NCBI RefSeq assembly: GCF_011045035.1
Contig: NZ_JAALAA010000012.1
Span: forward strand, 62,001 to 126,000
DNA from: Nocardioides turkmenicus
GTDB lineage: Bacteria > Actinomycetota > Actinomycetes > Propionibacteriales > Nocardioidaceae
Direction: 5' to 3'
DNA length: 64,000 bases
Part shown: piece by piece, positions 20,071 through 29,103 of the stretch
How the letters are laid out: each line of letters opens with the position of its first letter
How positions within the stretch are numbered: the first letter of the stretch is position 1
Made by a program: the position numbers and the translations under genes
Notes under the pieces: model-generated
Databases searched by the model: none
What the model was told of the DNA's origin: nothing
The model's input: only the letters and a program-made list of their open reading frames with translations

Positions 20071-21581
20071 GCGTCGCTCCCTTCAGGAGACTCGCCGGCC
20101 ATCATCAGGCCGAGGGTGTCGCGGGAGGTGTCGGCGGGGACGATGCCCACGACCCGCCCGCGGTAGAGGACCATGATCCGGTCGGCGAGAGCGGCGATCT
20201 CGTCGAGCTCGGAGGATACGACGAGCACCGGGACACCCGAGTCCCGTGCCGCCACGATCTGCTTGTGGATGAACTCGATCGACCCGACGTCGACGCCGCG
20301 CGTCGGCTGTGAGGCGACGAGGAGCCGAAGGTCACGGGAGAGCTCCCGGGCCACGACGACCTTCTGCTGGTTACCGCCCGACAGCTGCCCGGCCAGGGTC
20401 GAGACCCCGGGGGCGCGTACGTCGTACTCGGCCAGCTTCTCCTTGGCGAAGGTGTCGAGCTTCTTGAGGTTCAGCGAGCCGCGGGAGACGAAGGGCTTGT
20501 CGTAGCTGCGGTTGAGCATGAGGTTCTCGGCGATGGTGAAGTTGCCGACCAGACCCTCGATCTGGCGGTCCTCCGGGATGAACCCGATGCCGGCCTCGAG
20601 CGCCTTGCGCACCGAGCGGCCCACGATCTCGCGGCCGTCGAGGTTGATCGAGCCCTCGACGTGCGGCGCCAGGCCGACCATCGCCTCGGTGAGCTCGGTC
20701 TGACCGTTGCCCTGGACGCCGGCGACGGCCAGGATCTCGCCCGCGTCGATGTGGAAGCTGACTCCGTCGACATGGACGTAGCCGTCCTCGTCGGCCACCG
20801 TGAGGTCGGAGACGACCAGCGCGCGCTCGCCCGGCTTCGCCGGGTCCTTGTGCACCTTGAGCTCGACCGGGCGTCCGACCATCAGCGCTGCCAGCTCGGC
20901 GTTGGAGGCCTCCGGGGACGCCTCGCCGACCACGGTGCCGCGGCGGATGACCGTGATCCGGTCGGCCACCTCTCGGACCTCGCGCAGCTTGTGGGTGATG
21001 AACACGATGCCGGTGCCGGACTCCTTGAGCTGACGCATGATCGCCATCAGCTCGTCGGTCTCCTGCGGCGTCAGCACGGCGGTCGGCTCGTCGAAGACGA
21101 GCACCTCGGCGTCGCGCGAGAGCGCCTTGATGATCTCGACCCGCTGCTGGACGCCGACGGGGAGATCCTCGACGAGCGCGTCGGGATCCACGTGGAAGCC
21201 GAAGCGCTCGGAGATCTCCCGGACCTGCTTGCGGGCGGCGTCGAGGTCGAGCTTGCCGGCGAACCCGGTGGCCTCGTGGCCGAGCATGACGTTCTCGGCG
21301 ACGGTGAAGACGGGGATGAGCATGAAGTGCTGGTGCACCATGCCGATGCCGGCGGCCATCGCATCGCCGGGGCCCTTGAAGTGTTGCGGCTCGTCGTCGA
21401 TGAGGATCTCGCCCTCGTCGGCCTGGTAGAGGCCGTAGAGGACGTTCATCAGCGTGGACTTGCCCGCGCCGTTCTCACCGAGGAGGCAGTGGATCTCACC
21501 GGGCTCGACGGTCAGGGAGATGTGGTCGTTGGCGACCAAGGAGCCGAAGCGCTTGGTGATGTCTCGAAGCGCGAGTCTCAT
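20067..21581 (-). CDS. nupO: Nucleoside ABC transporter ATPase (double NBD)
   Basis: 504 aa with two fused nucleotide-binding domains, as in RbsA/MglA-type ATPases. First domain: Walker A GENGAGKST (35-43), signature region LPVGVQQRVEI, Walker B VLVFDEPTAVLTP. Second domain: degenerate Walker A GVQGNGQTELT, signature LSGGNQQKVVV and RLLVASQPTRGVD. Degeneracy in the second domain is usual for this family. ATG 21581 fits family N-termini (MRLALRDITKRFG); AAGGA is 12 bases upstream, and an in-frame ATG at 21593 is too close to it. Energises nucleoside uptake with the two permeases. Confidence 0.9.
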
Positions 21582-21630
21582 GGCAGGGATCATTCCTTGC
21601 AGGGGTGGAGAAATTCCAGATGTACGTGGC

Positions 21631-21658
21631 GAGGGGGCCGGGTGCGCCCGGCCCCCTC
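21631..21658 (-). terminator. Hairpin between bmpA-like gene and transporter genes
   Basis: A perfect 12-bp GC stem (21631-21642 with 21647-21658, loop TGCG, extendable by one pair) lies just past the lipoprotein stop on the minus strand. It probably acts as a partial terminator or RNA-stabilising hairpin, giving more binding protein than ATPase and permeases. Confidence 0.7.
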
Positions 21659-21694
21659 GTCGTGGTGGCCCCGACGTGCGGGCCACCGAGTGGG

Positions 21695-22783
21695 TCACTT
21701 CGCCAGGTAGGAGTTGACCTTGATCGAGCCGTCGACGATGCCGGCGGACACTTCCTCGAGCTCGGCGGGAAGAGTGTCGGAGACCTTCGACTCGAAGTTG
21801 TGGAACGGCGCCAGACCGACGCCCTCGTTCTCGAGCGTGCCGACGTACGGCGTCGCGTCGAACTTGTCCTCACCGGCGGCCAGGATGACGTCGGTGGTCG
21901 ACGTCTTCATGTTCTTCAGGATCGAGGTGAGGACCACGTCCTGGGTCTTCGGGTCGGTCTCGTAGAAGTCGGCGTCGACACCGATCAGCGCGACCTCCTT
22001 GCCGGAGTCCTCGATCGCGGTGAGCGCGCCCTGGTAGATCGGGCCGCCGACCGGCAGGATCACGTCGGCGTTCTGCTCGATGATCTGGCGGGCGGTGTTG
22101 GTGGCCTTCTCGTTGGCGACGAACTCGCCGGTGAAGGAGCCCTTCTCGCCGCCCTCGTAGCCGACGACCTTGACGTCCTTCTTCTTCGTCTTCGCGTAGT
22201 ACTCCACGCCCTGCTTGAAGCCGTCCATGAAGATCGTCACGGTCGGGAACGGCTGGCCGCCGTAGGTGCCGACGACGCCGGTCTTGGTGTAGTCGGCAGC
22301 GGCGTAGCCGGCCAGGAAGGCGGCCTGCGCGGTGTCGTAGAGGATCGGCTTGATGTTCTCGGCGTCGGTCTTGCCGTCGAAGTTTGCGTCGGCCGCGTCG
22401 TCGATCAGGACGTACTCGGTCTCGGGGTTGGCCTTGGCGGACTCGATCGTCGCGGCCGAGAGCGCGAAGCCGACGGTCACGATCGTGTCGCAGCCCTGAC
22501 CGACCAGGCCCTCGAGGTTGGAGGTGTAGTCGTTGGGGCTGTTGGACTCGACGTCCTTGAAGTCCGAGCCAAGCTCGTCGGCCGCCTCCTTCACGCCCTC
22601 GTAGCTGAGCTGGTTGAACGACTTGTCGTCGAACCCGCCCTCGTCGGAGACGATGCAGGGAAGGTAGTCGCTCTTGCCTTCCCCAGCGCGCTCGGACGGC
22701 GCTTCGCCGCACGCGGCGAGGGCGGCAGCGGACAGGACCGCAGCGACGCCGCCGGCGGCGGCCTTCTTCATGGTGTTCTTCAC
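21695..22783 (-). CDS. bmpA: BmpA-family nucleoside-binding lipoprotein
   Basis: 362 aa. Substrate-binding lipoprotein of the nucleoside ABC importer. Signal peptide with lipobox LAAC (Cys25), then a periplasmic-binding fold with SDEGGFDDKSFNQLSYEGV, which in this family contacts the nucleoside, and GVVGTYGGQPFPTVTIFMDGF. GTG 22783 is chosen because GGAGG lies 5 bases upstream; ATG 22771 (four codons in) lacks a site. First gene of a minus-strand operon with nupO-nupP-nupQ, separated from them by a hairpin. Divergent from cdd across a 180-base promoter region. Confidence 0.92.
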   Translation of the reverse strand: MKNTMKKAAAGGVAAVLSAAALAACGEAPSERAGEGKSDYLPCIVSDEGGFDDKSFNQLSYEGVKEAADELGSDFKDVESNSPNDYTSNLEGLVGQGCDTIVTVGFALSAATIESAKANPETEYVLIDDAADANFDGKTDAENIKPILYDTAQAAFLAGYAAADYTKTGVVGTYGGQPFPTVTIFMDGFKQGVEYYAKTKKKDVKVVGYEGGEKGSFTGEFVANEKATNTARQIIEQNADVILPVGGPIYQGALTAIEDSGKEVALIGVDADFYETDPKTQDVVLTSILKNMKTSTTDVILAAGEDKFDATPYVGTLENEGVGLAPFHNFESKVSDTLPAELEEVSAGIVDGSIKVNSYLAK

Positions 22784-22936
22784 TGGTGCCTCCAGGTCGT
22801 TGCCCCGCAAATCACGGCGCAAAGGACATTCATGTTCGAACGCTCTCCCCATTGACCGAGCAACGCCAGGGATTCCGCGAACGGTTACCAACTTTTGATC
22901 TGGGCGAAGCCTAAGCCTCAGGGCATCCAATCCAGA

Positions 22937-22957
22937 TGTCCGGACAGGCTTTAAGGT
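22937..22957 (+). promoter_or_regulatory. cdd promoter with adjoining palindrome
   Basis: TAAGGT (22952-22957) lies 6 bases before the cdd ATG, so transcription should begin at or next to the start codon. Immediately upstream is the perfect 10-bp palindrome TGTCCGGACA (22937-22946), placed between the expected -35 and -10, a good position for a repressor of the nucleoside genes. No strong -35 is visible. Confidence 0.45.
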
Positions 22958-22963
22958 CGAACC

Positions 22964-23377
22964 ATGACCGAGAAGCAGACGTACGCCGCAGACGGCTTTG
23001 ACTGGGAAGGCCTGCGTGCGCATGCCCTCGAGGCCGCAAAACGTGCGTACGCGCCCTACTCCAACTTCCCTGTCGGAGCCGCCGGCTACGCGGACGACGG
23101 GCGTCTGCTGCAAGGGTGCAACGTGGAGAACGCGGCCTACGGCGTCACGCTGTGCGCCGAGTGTGGGCTGGTCTCCTCGCTGCACATGACCGGCGGCGGC
23201 CGGCTCACCCACTTCGTCTGCGTCAACGGCTCCGGCGAGGTCATCATGCCCTGCGGCCGCTGCCGCCAGCTCCTCTGGGAGAACGGCGGCCCGGACCTGC
23301 TCCTGATGACCGTCTCGGGCGTGAAGCCGATGTCCGAGGTCCTTCCCGACGCCTTCGGCCCGGAGGCCCTGGCCTGA
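22964..23377 (+). CDS. cdd: Cytidine deaminase
   Basis: 137 aa, the usual length of the small tetrameric form. Deaminates cytidine and deoxycytidine to uridine and deoxyuridine. Zinc site: CAE (64-66) within NVENAAYGVTLCAECG, and PCGRC (Cys97, Cys100). Substrate loop PYSNFPVGAAGY. Leaderless start: ATG 22964 is 6 bases after TAAGGT. Divergent from the nucleoside importer and 56 bases ahead of deoA, which has its own leaderless promoter. Confidence 0.97.
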   Translation: MTEKQTYAADGFDWEGLRAHALEAAKRAYAPYSNFPVGAAGYADDGRLLQGCNVENAAYGVTLCAECGLVSSLHMTGGGRLTHFVCVNGSGEVIMPCGRCRQLLWENGGPDLLLMTVSGVKPMSEVLPDAFGPEALA

Positions 23378-23433
23378 TCAGGCCGGACGGCGCCCGGTAG
23401 GGACCTACGGTGGTCGCGCCTTACGCTGTCCGC

Positions 23434-24717
23434 ATGGCGGAACATGATGCGGTCGAGGTGATCCTCGCCAAGCGCGACGGTGGCGAGCTGAGCGACTCGC
23501 AGATCGACTGGATGATCGCGGCGTACACCCAGGGGGTCGTGGCCGAGGAGCAGATGTCGGCGCTCAACATGGCGATCCTGCTCAACGGGATGTCGCGGCG
23601 CGAGATCGCGCGGTGGACTGCGGCGATGATCGCGTCGGGGGAGCGGATGTCGTTCGACTCCCTGGACCGGCCGACGGCCGACAAGCACTCCACCGGCGGT
23701 GTGGGCGACAAGATCACGCTGCCGCTGGCGCCGCTGGTCGCCGCGTGCGGGGTGGCGGTGCCGCAGCTGTCCGGGCGCGGGCTCGGCCACACCGGGGGCA
23801 CGCTCGACAAGCTCGAGTCGATCCCCGGGTGGCGCGCGTCGCTGTCCAACGAGGAGATGCTGGCCCAGCTGGGGTCGGTCGGAGCGGTGATCTGCGCGGC
23901 CGGTGAGGGCCTGGCCCCGGCCGACCGCAAGCTCTACGCGCTGCGCGACGTCACCGGCACCGTCGAGTCGATCCCGCTGATCGCCTCCTCGATCATGTCC
24001 AAGAAGATCGCCGAGGGCACCGGGGCGCTCGTGCTCGACGTGAAGGTCGGTGCCGGCGCCTTCATGAAGACCCTCGACTCCGCGCAGGAGCTGGCGCGCA
24101 CCATGGTCGACCTCGGCACCGACGCGGGGGTCAACACGGTCGCGCTCGTGACCGACATGGCCACGCCGCTCGGTCTGACCGCGGGCAACGCGATCGAGGT
24201 CACCGAGTCCGTCGAGGTCCTCGCCGGCGGCGGCCCTGCCGACGTCGTCGAGCTCACCGTCGCGCTGGCCCGGGAGATGCTGACGGCCGCCGGCGTGTCC
24301 GGTCCGGATCCGGCCGACGTGCTCGCCTCCGGCAAGGCCATGGACGCCTGGCGCGCGATGATCTCGGCCCAGGGCGGCGACCCGTCGGCACCGCTTCCGG
24401 TCGCGCGCGAGACCCACGTGGTCACCGCGCCGACCTCGGGTGTGCTGACCCGGCTCGACGCGATGGCCGTCGGCCTCGCCGCCTGGCGTCTCGGTGCCGG
24501 TCGCGAGCGCAAGGAGGACGCCGTCCAGGCCGGAGCCGGGGTCACCTGGCACGCTCGCCCGGGTGACTCGGTCACTGCTGGTGCGCCCCTGTTCACGCTC
24601 CACACCGACACGCCCGAGCGCTTCGACCGGGCGCTGGCCGCGCTGGAGGGTGGCTACGAGATCGGGGACGGGGCTGCGTACGAGGCGACGCCGCTGATCC
24701 TCGACCGCATCAGCTGA
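23434..24717 (+). CDS. deoA: Thymidine (pyrimidine-nucleoside) phosphorylase
   Basis: 427 aa. Cleaves thymidine/deoxyuridine (or uridine in PyNP types) with phosphate to base plus (deoxy)ribose-1-phosphate. The family signature SGRGLGHTGGTLDKLESIPG is at about 110-130; KHSTGGVGDK carries phosphate-binding residues. C-terminal alpha/beta domain from about 340. Start ATG 23434 lies 6 bases after TACGCT (23422-23427). Whether it is thymidine-specific or a pyrimidine nucleoside phosphorylase cannot be told. Product feeds the mutase at 32.5 kb and deoC. Confidence 0.95.
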   Translation: MAEHDAVEVILAKRDGGELSDSQIDWMIAAYTQGVVAEEQMSALNMAILLNGMSRREIARWTAAMIASGERMSFDSLDRPTADKHSTGGVGDKITLPLAPLVAACGVAVPQLSGRGLGHTGGTLDKLESIPGWRASLSNEEMLAQLGSVGAVICAAGEGLAPADRKLYALRDVTGTVESIPLIASSIMSKKIAEGTGALVLDVKVGAGAFMKTLDSAQELARTMVDLGTDAGVNTVALVTDMATPLGLTAGNAIEVTESVEVLAGGGPADVVELTVALAREMLTAAGVSGPDPADVLASGKAMDAWRAMISAQGGDPSAPLPVARETHVVTAPTSGVLTRLDAMAVGLAAWRLGAGRERKEDAVQAGAGVTWHARPGDSVTAGAPLFTLHTDTPERFDRALAALEGGYEIGDGAAYEATPLILDRIS

Positions 24718-24908
24718 TCCGCACCGCTGGTCGAGTCGCGAGGCCGGCGCCGTGTGCGCCTCCGCGGGCTGTAACACGTCGTTCGTGGGACTACTCGCCC
24801 TCTCAGAACGACCGGATAGTCGGTGTAACAGCGTGTCACACCTCGCCTGCCGGGGGTCGGACCGATAACAGTTGGCACCGCCGGCCACCGCACGGCCAGA
24901 CTTCGGTC
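24718..24908. other. Intergenic region with repeated TGTAACA and inverted repeat
   Basis: 191 bases without a gene. It holds a fragment of the intergenic repeat (CGCTGGTCGAG, 24725-24735), two direct copies of TGTAACA (24770-24776 and 24824-24830), and between them an inverted repeat GTCGTTC (24778-24784) / GAACGAC (24806-24812). This may be the control region of the downstream peptidase. No terminator for deoA with a long stem is evident. Confidence 0.4.
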
Positions 24909-25952
24909 ATGGAGATCGTCAAGCCACCCAAGGCCGTCGCGGGCGACAAGGTCGCCGTGCTGTCACCCTCGTTCGCGGCGCCGGGGGTGGCGCCGGCGAT
25001 CCACGAGCAGGCGCTGGCGCGGCTGACCGAGGTGACCGGGTTGGTGCCGGTGGAATACCCGTCGACCCGGAAGCTGGGCGCGACGGCGCAGGAGCGGGCG
25101 GCGGACGTGAACGCCGCGTTCGCCGACCCGGAGATCCGGGCGGTGCTGGCGACGATCGGCGGCGAGGACCAGATCACGGTGATCCCGCACCTCGACGCGG
25201 ACCTGGTCCGCAAGGACCCGAAGCCGTTCCTCGGCTACAGCGACAACACCAACCTTCTCAACTGGCTGTGGACCAACGGCGTCGCCGCGTTCCACGGCGG
25301 GTCGACGCAGGTCCATCTCGGGCCCGGCCCAGGACTCGACCCGGTCCACGAGGCCTCGCTGAAGGCGGCGCTCCTCACCGGCGGGACGCTCGAGATCACC
25401 GAGCCGGGGGAGTCCGAGGACATCGGCCGCGACTGGAACGACCCGCGTGCGCTGACCGAGTACGGCGAGCGTGAGGCGACCGAGCCGTGGGTCTGGGCGG
25501 GGCCCGCCCGTACAGTGACCGGCCGCACCTGGGGCGGCTGCATCGAGATCCTCCAGTGGGCGCTCACCGCCGGGCGTTTCCCGGCCGATCCGGGAGTGCT
25601 CGAGGGTGGCGTACTCCTGCTCGAGACCTCCGAGGAGCTCATCCCGGCGCGCGAGTTCGCCTGGATCACGCGGTCGCTGGGCGAGCGCGGCCTGCTCGAG
25701 GCGATCGACGCGGTCGTCGTCGCGCGGCCGCCGACCTCCGACTTCGAGCGACAGCCCACCGCCGAGGAGCGTGCCGCCAAGCGCGCCGAGCAGCGAGACG
25801 CGGCGATCGAGACGGTGCACCGCTACAACCCGGAAGCCGTGGTCGTCGTCGGTCCACCGTTCGGCCACACCCGACCGCAGTGGATCCTGCCGTACGGTGG
25901 GGAGATGACCGTCGACGGCGCGACGCAGCGTCTGTGGGCCGACTACTCCTGA
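24909..25952 (+). CDS. S66 family peptidase (LD-carboxypeptidase/MccF-like)
   Basis: 347 aa. Serine peptidase fold with the nucleophile in GYSDNT (Ser111), a TWGGCIEIL strand, the Glu-bearing LLLETSEELIP and a late FGHTRPQW histidine, giving the Ser-Glu-His triad of family S66. LdcA members trim the D-Ala from muropeptide tetrapeptides in the cytosol; MccF members hydrolyse microcin C and related acyl-adenylates. The general layout, with a tryptophan-rich GRDWNDPRALTEYGERE region, does not settle which. No signal peptide. Converges with the TetR gene with 3 bases between stops. Confidence 0.83.
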   Translation: MEIVKPPKAVAGDKVAVLSPSFAAPGVAPAIHEQALARLTEVTGLVPVEYPSTRKLGATAQERAADVNAAFADPEIRAVLATIGGEDQITVIPHLDADLVRKDPKPFLGYSDNTNLLNWLWTNGVAAFHGGSTQVHLGPGPGLDPVHEASLKAALLTGGTLEITEPGESEDIGRDWNDPRALTEYGEREATEPWVWAGPARTVTGRTWGGCIEILQWALTAGRFPADPGVLEGGVLLLETSEELIPAREFAWITRSLGERGLLEAIDAVVVARPPTSDFERQPTAEERAAKRAEQRDAAIETVHRYNPEAVVVVGPPFGHTRPQWILPYGGEMTVDGATQRLWADYS

Positions 25953-25955
25953 GCC

Positions 25956-26591
25956 CTATCGCCGACCGGGGAGCTTCATCGTCAGCAGCTTCGCGCGGGG
26001 CGCCAGCCGCTGGGCGAGGGCGAAGACGTCCTCGGTGCGCTGCCTGTCGGGATCGATCACGGAGAACAGGTTGACCCCGAGGTAGAAGGTCAGCGCAGCG
26101 TTCGCCACGTCGCGCGCGGGCAGCAGCTTGCCCAACGGCGTGCCCCGCGTGACGCGGTCCCAGTGCTCGGCGACGAAGTCGAGCCACGGCTCGGCGCGCT
26201 CGGTGATCTCCTTGCGGAGGTCCTCGTTGGTGACCGCGGCCGCCACCATCTCGCTGAACTTCGCCAGCGACCCGCGCTCCAGGTCGGTGCGGTAGATCGT
26301 GACCGCCGCGGCGGCGAACTCCTCGACCGTACGCACCTCCGCCATCGTCGCGCCGTGGACCTCCATCCGCCCGGCGGTGTCGCGGTCGAGCGCTGCCAGC
26401 AGGAGCTGGTCGACGCCGCCGAAGTGGTAGAAGACCAGCGCCGAGGTGACTCCGGCGGCGGTGGCGATGTTGCGCGCCGAGGCCCCGGCGTACCCCTTCT
26501 CCCGCAGCACCTCGTCGGCGGCGTCGAGCAGGCGTTGGCGGGTCTCCTCGCTGCTCTTCTCGGTTCCGGTCGTTCGCTTCCGTGGCGGCAT
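25956..26591 (-). CDS. TetR-family regulator of adjacent membrane genes
   Basis: 211 aa. N-terminal HTH (about 15-60) with LLDAADEVLREKGYAGASARNIATAAGVTSALVFYHFGGVDQLL, typical TetR. ATG 26591 is chosen over the longer frame since TACGAT (minus strand, 26598-26603) lies 6 bases before it and the longer version would read through the operator. A perfect 18-bp palindrome sits at 26607-26624 between this gene and the divergent membrane gene at 26648, so it probably represses both itself and that gene. Ligand unknown. Confidence 0.88.
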   Translation of the reverse strand: MPPRKRTTGTEKSSEETRQRLLDAADEVLREKGYAGASARNIATAAGVTSALVFYHFGGVDQLLLAALDRDTAGRMEVHGATMAEVRTVEEFAAAAVTIYRTDLERGSLAKFSEMVAAAVTNEDLRKEITERAEPWLDFVAEHWDRVTRGTPLGKLLPARDVANAALTFYLGVNLFSVIDPDRQRTEDVFALAQRLAPRAKLLTMKLPGRR

Positions 26592-26606
26592 GGGTTCATC
26601 GTACGC

Positions 26607-26624
26607 TTTAATCAAGTGATTAAA
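26607..26624. promoter_or_regulatory. TetR operator, perfect 18-bp palindrome
   Basis: TTTAATCA-AG-TGATTAAA, AT-rich in a GC-rich genome, centred in the 56-base divergent region. It lies 3 bases upstream of the -10 of the tetR gene, over its -35 zone, and 10 bases before the Shine-Dalgarno of the membrane gene. Placement and symmetry fit autoregulation plus control of the divergent pair of genes. Confidence 0.8.
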
Positions 26625-26647
26625 CCTAGCGATCAAGGAGCCGGACG

Positions 26648-27592
26648 ATGACTGACGACCCCCGCGAGGAAAGGAGACCGAGCCGTGCGCGCCTCGTTCT
26701 CGCCGCGTACCTGCTCGCCGTCTTCTGCGCGATCCTGGTCGCCAAGGCGCTCGCTGCCGGCGGCCTGGAGCAGACTGCGATGTTCTACGTCGGCATCCCG
26801 GCGCTGATCGCGGTGACCGTGGTGCTCACCGCCCGGCCACGCAGCGCCGTCGGGCTGACGCTCGCCGTCACCACGGTCGGGCTCGCGCTGGCCGGACCGC
26901 TCTTGGACGAGGGCGTCGTCTGCCTGGTGATGGCCGCGCCGCTGATCTACGGTGTGGCCGCCCTGATCGCCTGGATCGTGACCGCGCTGACCACGCCTGC
27001 ATGGAAGCATCACCATGCCGTCGTCGCCGTCCCGCTGCTCGCGGCCGCCCTCGTCGAGGGCGTCGCCGGGGTGAGCTATCTGCCGCGCGAGTCGGCCGCC
27101 TCCGCGACGGTCATGGTCGAGGCCACCCCGGAGGAGTACGCCGCGGCGCTGGCCGCCCCACCCGCGTACGGTCCCTTCGACGCCGTCCTGCTGAAGACCG
27201 TGCCCTTCCCGCGGCCGGTCTCGGCGACCGGGTCCGGGCTGGAGGTCGGTGACCACCGAGTCGTGAGGTTCAACGACCGCAAGTCGCTCGGGATCGGCGC
27301 CGAGCCGACGCCGCGGTCGATGACGCTGCGCGTCACGGAGTCCGAGGTCGAGAGCGCCTCCGGGCGTGTCGTCTTCGAGGTCACCGCCGACAGCACGCTG
27401 TCGCGGTGGATGGACCTGCGGACCGCGACCGTCGAGTGGCACCGGGCCGGCGACCGGACGGAGACCACCTGGACCCTCGACTGGGCGCGCACCTACGACC
27501 CGTCGTGGTACTTCGGACCGCTCCAGCAGCACACCACCGGCCTCGCGGCCGACTACCTCGCCGACACCTTCGCCGCCGCGGCGAGCCGGTGA
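26648..27592 (+). CDS. Membrane protein with C-terminal SRPBCC-like domain
   Basis: 314 aa. Four membrane segments in the first 150 residues (LVLAAYLLAVFCAILVAKAL, then three more), then a soluble domain (about 155-310) starting SATVMVEATPEEYAAALAAPP. That pattern, with two TVEWHRAGDRTETTWTLDW strands and a final long helix, looks like the SRPBCC/polyketide cyclase fold. Start ATG 26648 has AAGGAG 7 bases upstream. The next gene begins 5 bases after its stop, so the two form a small operon under the palindromic TetR operator. Function unknown, possibly lipid or small hydrophobic ligand handling at the membrane. Confidence 0.72.
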   Translation: MTDDPREERRPSRARLVLAAYLLAVFCAILVAKALAAGGLEQTAMFYVGIPALIAVTVVLTARPRSAVGLTLAVTTVGLALAGPLLDEGVVCLVMAAPLIYGVAALIAWIVTALTTPAWKHHHAVVAVPLLAAALVEGVAGVSYLPRESAASATVMVEATPEEYAAALAAPPAYGPFDAVLLKTVPFPRPVSATGSGLEVGDHRVVRFNDRKSLGIGAEPTPRSMTLRVTESEVESASGRVVFEVTADSTLSRWMDLRTATVEWHRAGDRTETTWTLDWARTYDPSWYFGPLQQHTTGLAADYLADTFAAAASR

Positions 27593-27597
27593 GGACG

Positions 27598-29103
27598 ATG
27601 AGCACCGACCCTGCCCTTGTACGCAGCCTGGGGCTCGCCCTGCCGGTCGTCGCGGTCGTGGTGCTGTGCGTGTGGCGCCCGCCGACCCATCGCGAGCTGG
27701 CCGCGACGATCGTCGCCTCGGTGTGGGCGCTCCTGGCGCTGCTCCCGGTCAACCTGCTCGCACAGCGGCTGGGCTGGTGGGTCTTCGACGTCGACGGAGC
27801 CGTGTGGCAGGGGATCGCCGTCGACCTGTGGCTGGCGTGGGCGGTGCTGTGGGGTGCGCTGCCGGCGCTCCTGCTGCGGTCGGGTTGGCCGGCGGTCGGG
27901 ATCGCGGCCGGGCTGGTCTGGCTCGACCTGGGCGCGATGCCGCTGGCCCATCCGGCTGTCGGTCTCGGCGAGGCCTGGCTCGTCGGCGAGCTCCTCGCCG
28001 TCGCTGTCGTGCTGGTTCCTGCCATGGTCCTGGCCCGCTGGACCCTGCTCGACCGCCACGTCGTGGTCCGCGGCTGGGCGCAGGCACTGGTCGCCGGCAG
28101 CCTCATCGTCGGCGGTCCGCTGGCAGTCCTCGCGCCCGAGCCGCGCTGGCCCGACCTGGTCACCTCTGCCGGTGTCCAGATCGCCGTCGTCTGTGCGCTG
28201 CCGAGCGTCGCGGCGATGCGCGAGCTGGCCATCGTCGGGAGGGGTACCCCGCTGCCGTACGACCCGCCCGACCGGCTCGTCACGTCCGGTCCGTACGCCT
28301 ACGTCCGCAACCCGATGCAGATCAGCATGGTGCTGGTCTTCGTCGCCCTGGCAGTCACCTTCGGCGATCCGCGGCTGCTGGTCCCGGCCGTCGCGGCATT
28401 CGCCTATTCAGCAGGACTGGCCGCCTGGCACGAGGGCGCCCAGCTGCGGGAGGCCTTCGGTGACCGGTGGGTCGCCTACCGCTCCACGGTCCCGTCGTGG
28501 GTCCCGCGATGGCGCCCGGCGGTGCCCGACGGGGCGGCCGGCCGGGCGACCCTGTGGGTGGCCGCCGACTGCGGGATCTGCTCGGAGGTCGGCCGCTGGT
28601 TCCTCCGGCACGACCTGCACGGGCTCGAGATCAGACCGGCGGCCGAGCACCCCGAGGTGCTCTACCGGGTGACGTACGAGTCCGCGGGCGTCAGAGCCAG
28701 CGGCGTGGCCGCGGTCGCCCGCGCCCTGAACCACATCGACCTGCGCTGGGCGATGGCCGGCTGGGCGCTCGGGATGCCCGGCGTACGCCACCTCGTCCAG
28801 CTGTGCACCGACGCGTTCGGCGCGGGGCCGCGCCCCTCGCGGTCCTCAGTCCTCGAGGAGCAGGACGACCGACTCGGCGACACATGCCGGCTTGGCGGAG
28901 CCCTCGATCTCGATCGTGGTCTTCACGACGAGCTGCAGCCCGGTCGGCAGCTCGGTGACGTCGCCGAAGGAGATGACCGGACGGATGCGGGAGCCGACCA
29001 GGACGGGCGTGGGGAAACGCACCTTGTTGAGGCCGTAGTTGAGCTTCGCCCCCGGCGTCTCCAGCGAGTAGACGCTCAGGCCGAGGTAGGGGATCAGCGA
29101 TAG
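27598..29103 (+). CDS. ICMT-like methyltransferase fused to DUF393 (DCC) domain
   Basis: 501 aa. About eight membrane segments, ending in a region with PPDRLVTSGPYAYVRNPMQISMV and FGDRWVAYRSTVPSWVPRW, the signature of isoprenylcysteine carboxyl methyltransferase/PEMT-like integral methyltransferases. From about 320 a second domain begins with ATLWVAADCGICSEVGRWFLRHD, matching DUF393 (DCC family, a thioredoxin-like fold with a DCxxC-type motif). The frame stays open about 85 codons past the recognisable DUF393 end, running antisense through most of maoC (258-base overlap). That tail is Asp/Arg-rich and shadow-like, so either a true stop was lost or the annotated C-terminus is not conserved. 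Co-transcribed with the upstream membrane gene. Confidence 0.75.
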   Translation: MSTDPALVRSLGLALPVVAVVVLCVWRPPTHRELAATIVASVWALLALLPVNLLAQRLGWWVFDVDGAVWQGIAVDLWLAWAVLWGALPALLLRSGWPAVGIAAGLVWLDLGAMPLAHPAVGLGEAWLVGELLAVAVVLVPAMVLARWTLLDRHVVVRGWAQALVAGSLIVGGPLAVLAPEPRWPDLVTSAGVQIAVVCALPSVAAMRELAIVGRGTPLPYDPPDRLVTSGPYAYVRNPMQISMVLVFVALAVTFGDPRLLVPAVAAFAYSAGLAAWHEGAQLREAFGDRWVAYRSTVPSWVPRWRPAVPDGAAGRATLWVAADCGICSEVGRWFLRHDLHGLEIRPAAEHPEVLYRVTYESAGVRASGVAAVARALNHIDLRWAMAGWALGMPGVRHLVQLCTDAFGAGPRPSRSSVLEEQDDRLGDTCRLGGALDLDRGLHDELQPGRQLGDVAEGDDRTDAGADQDGRGETHLVEAVVELRPRRLQRVDAQAEVGDQR

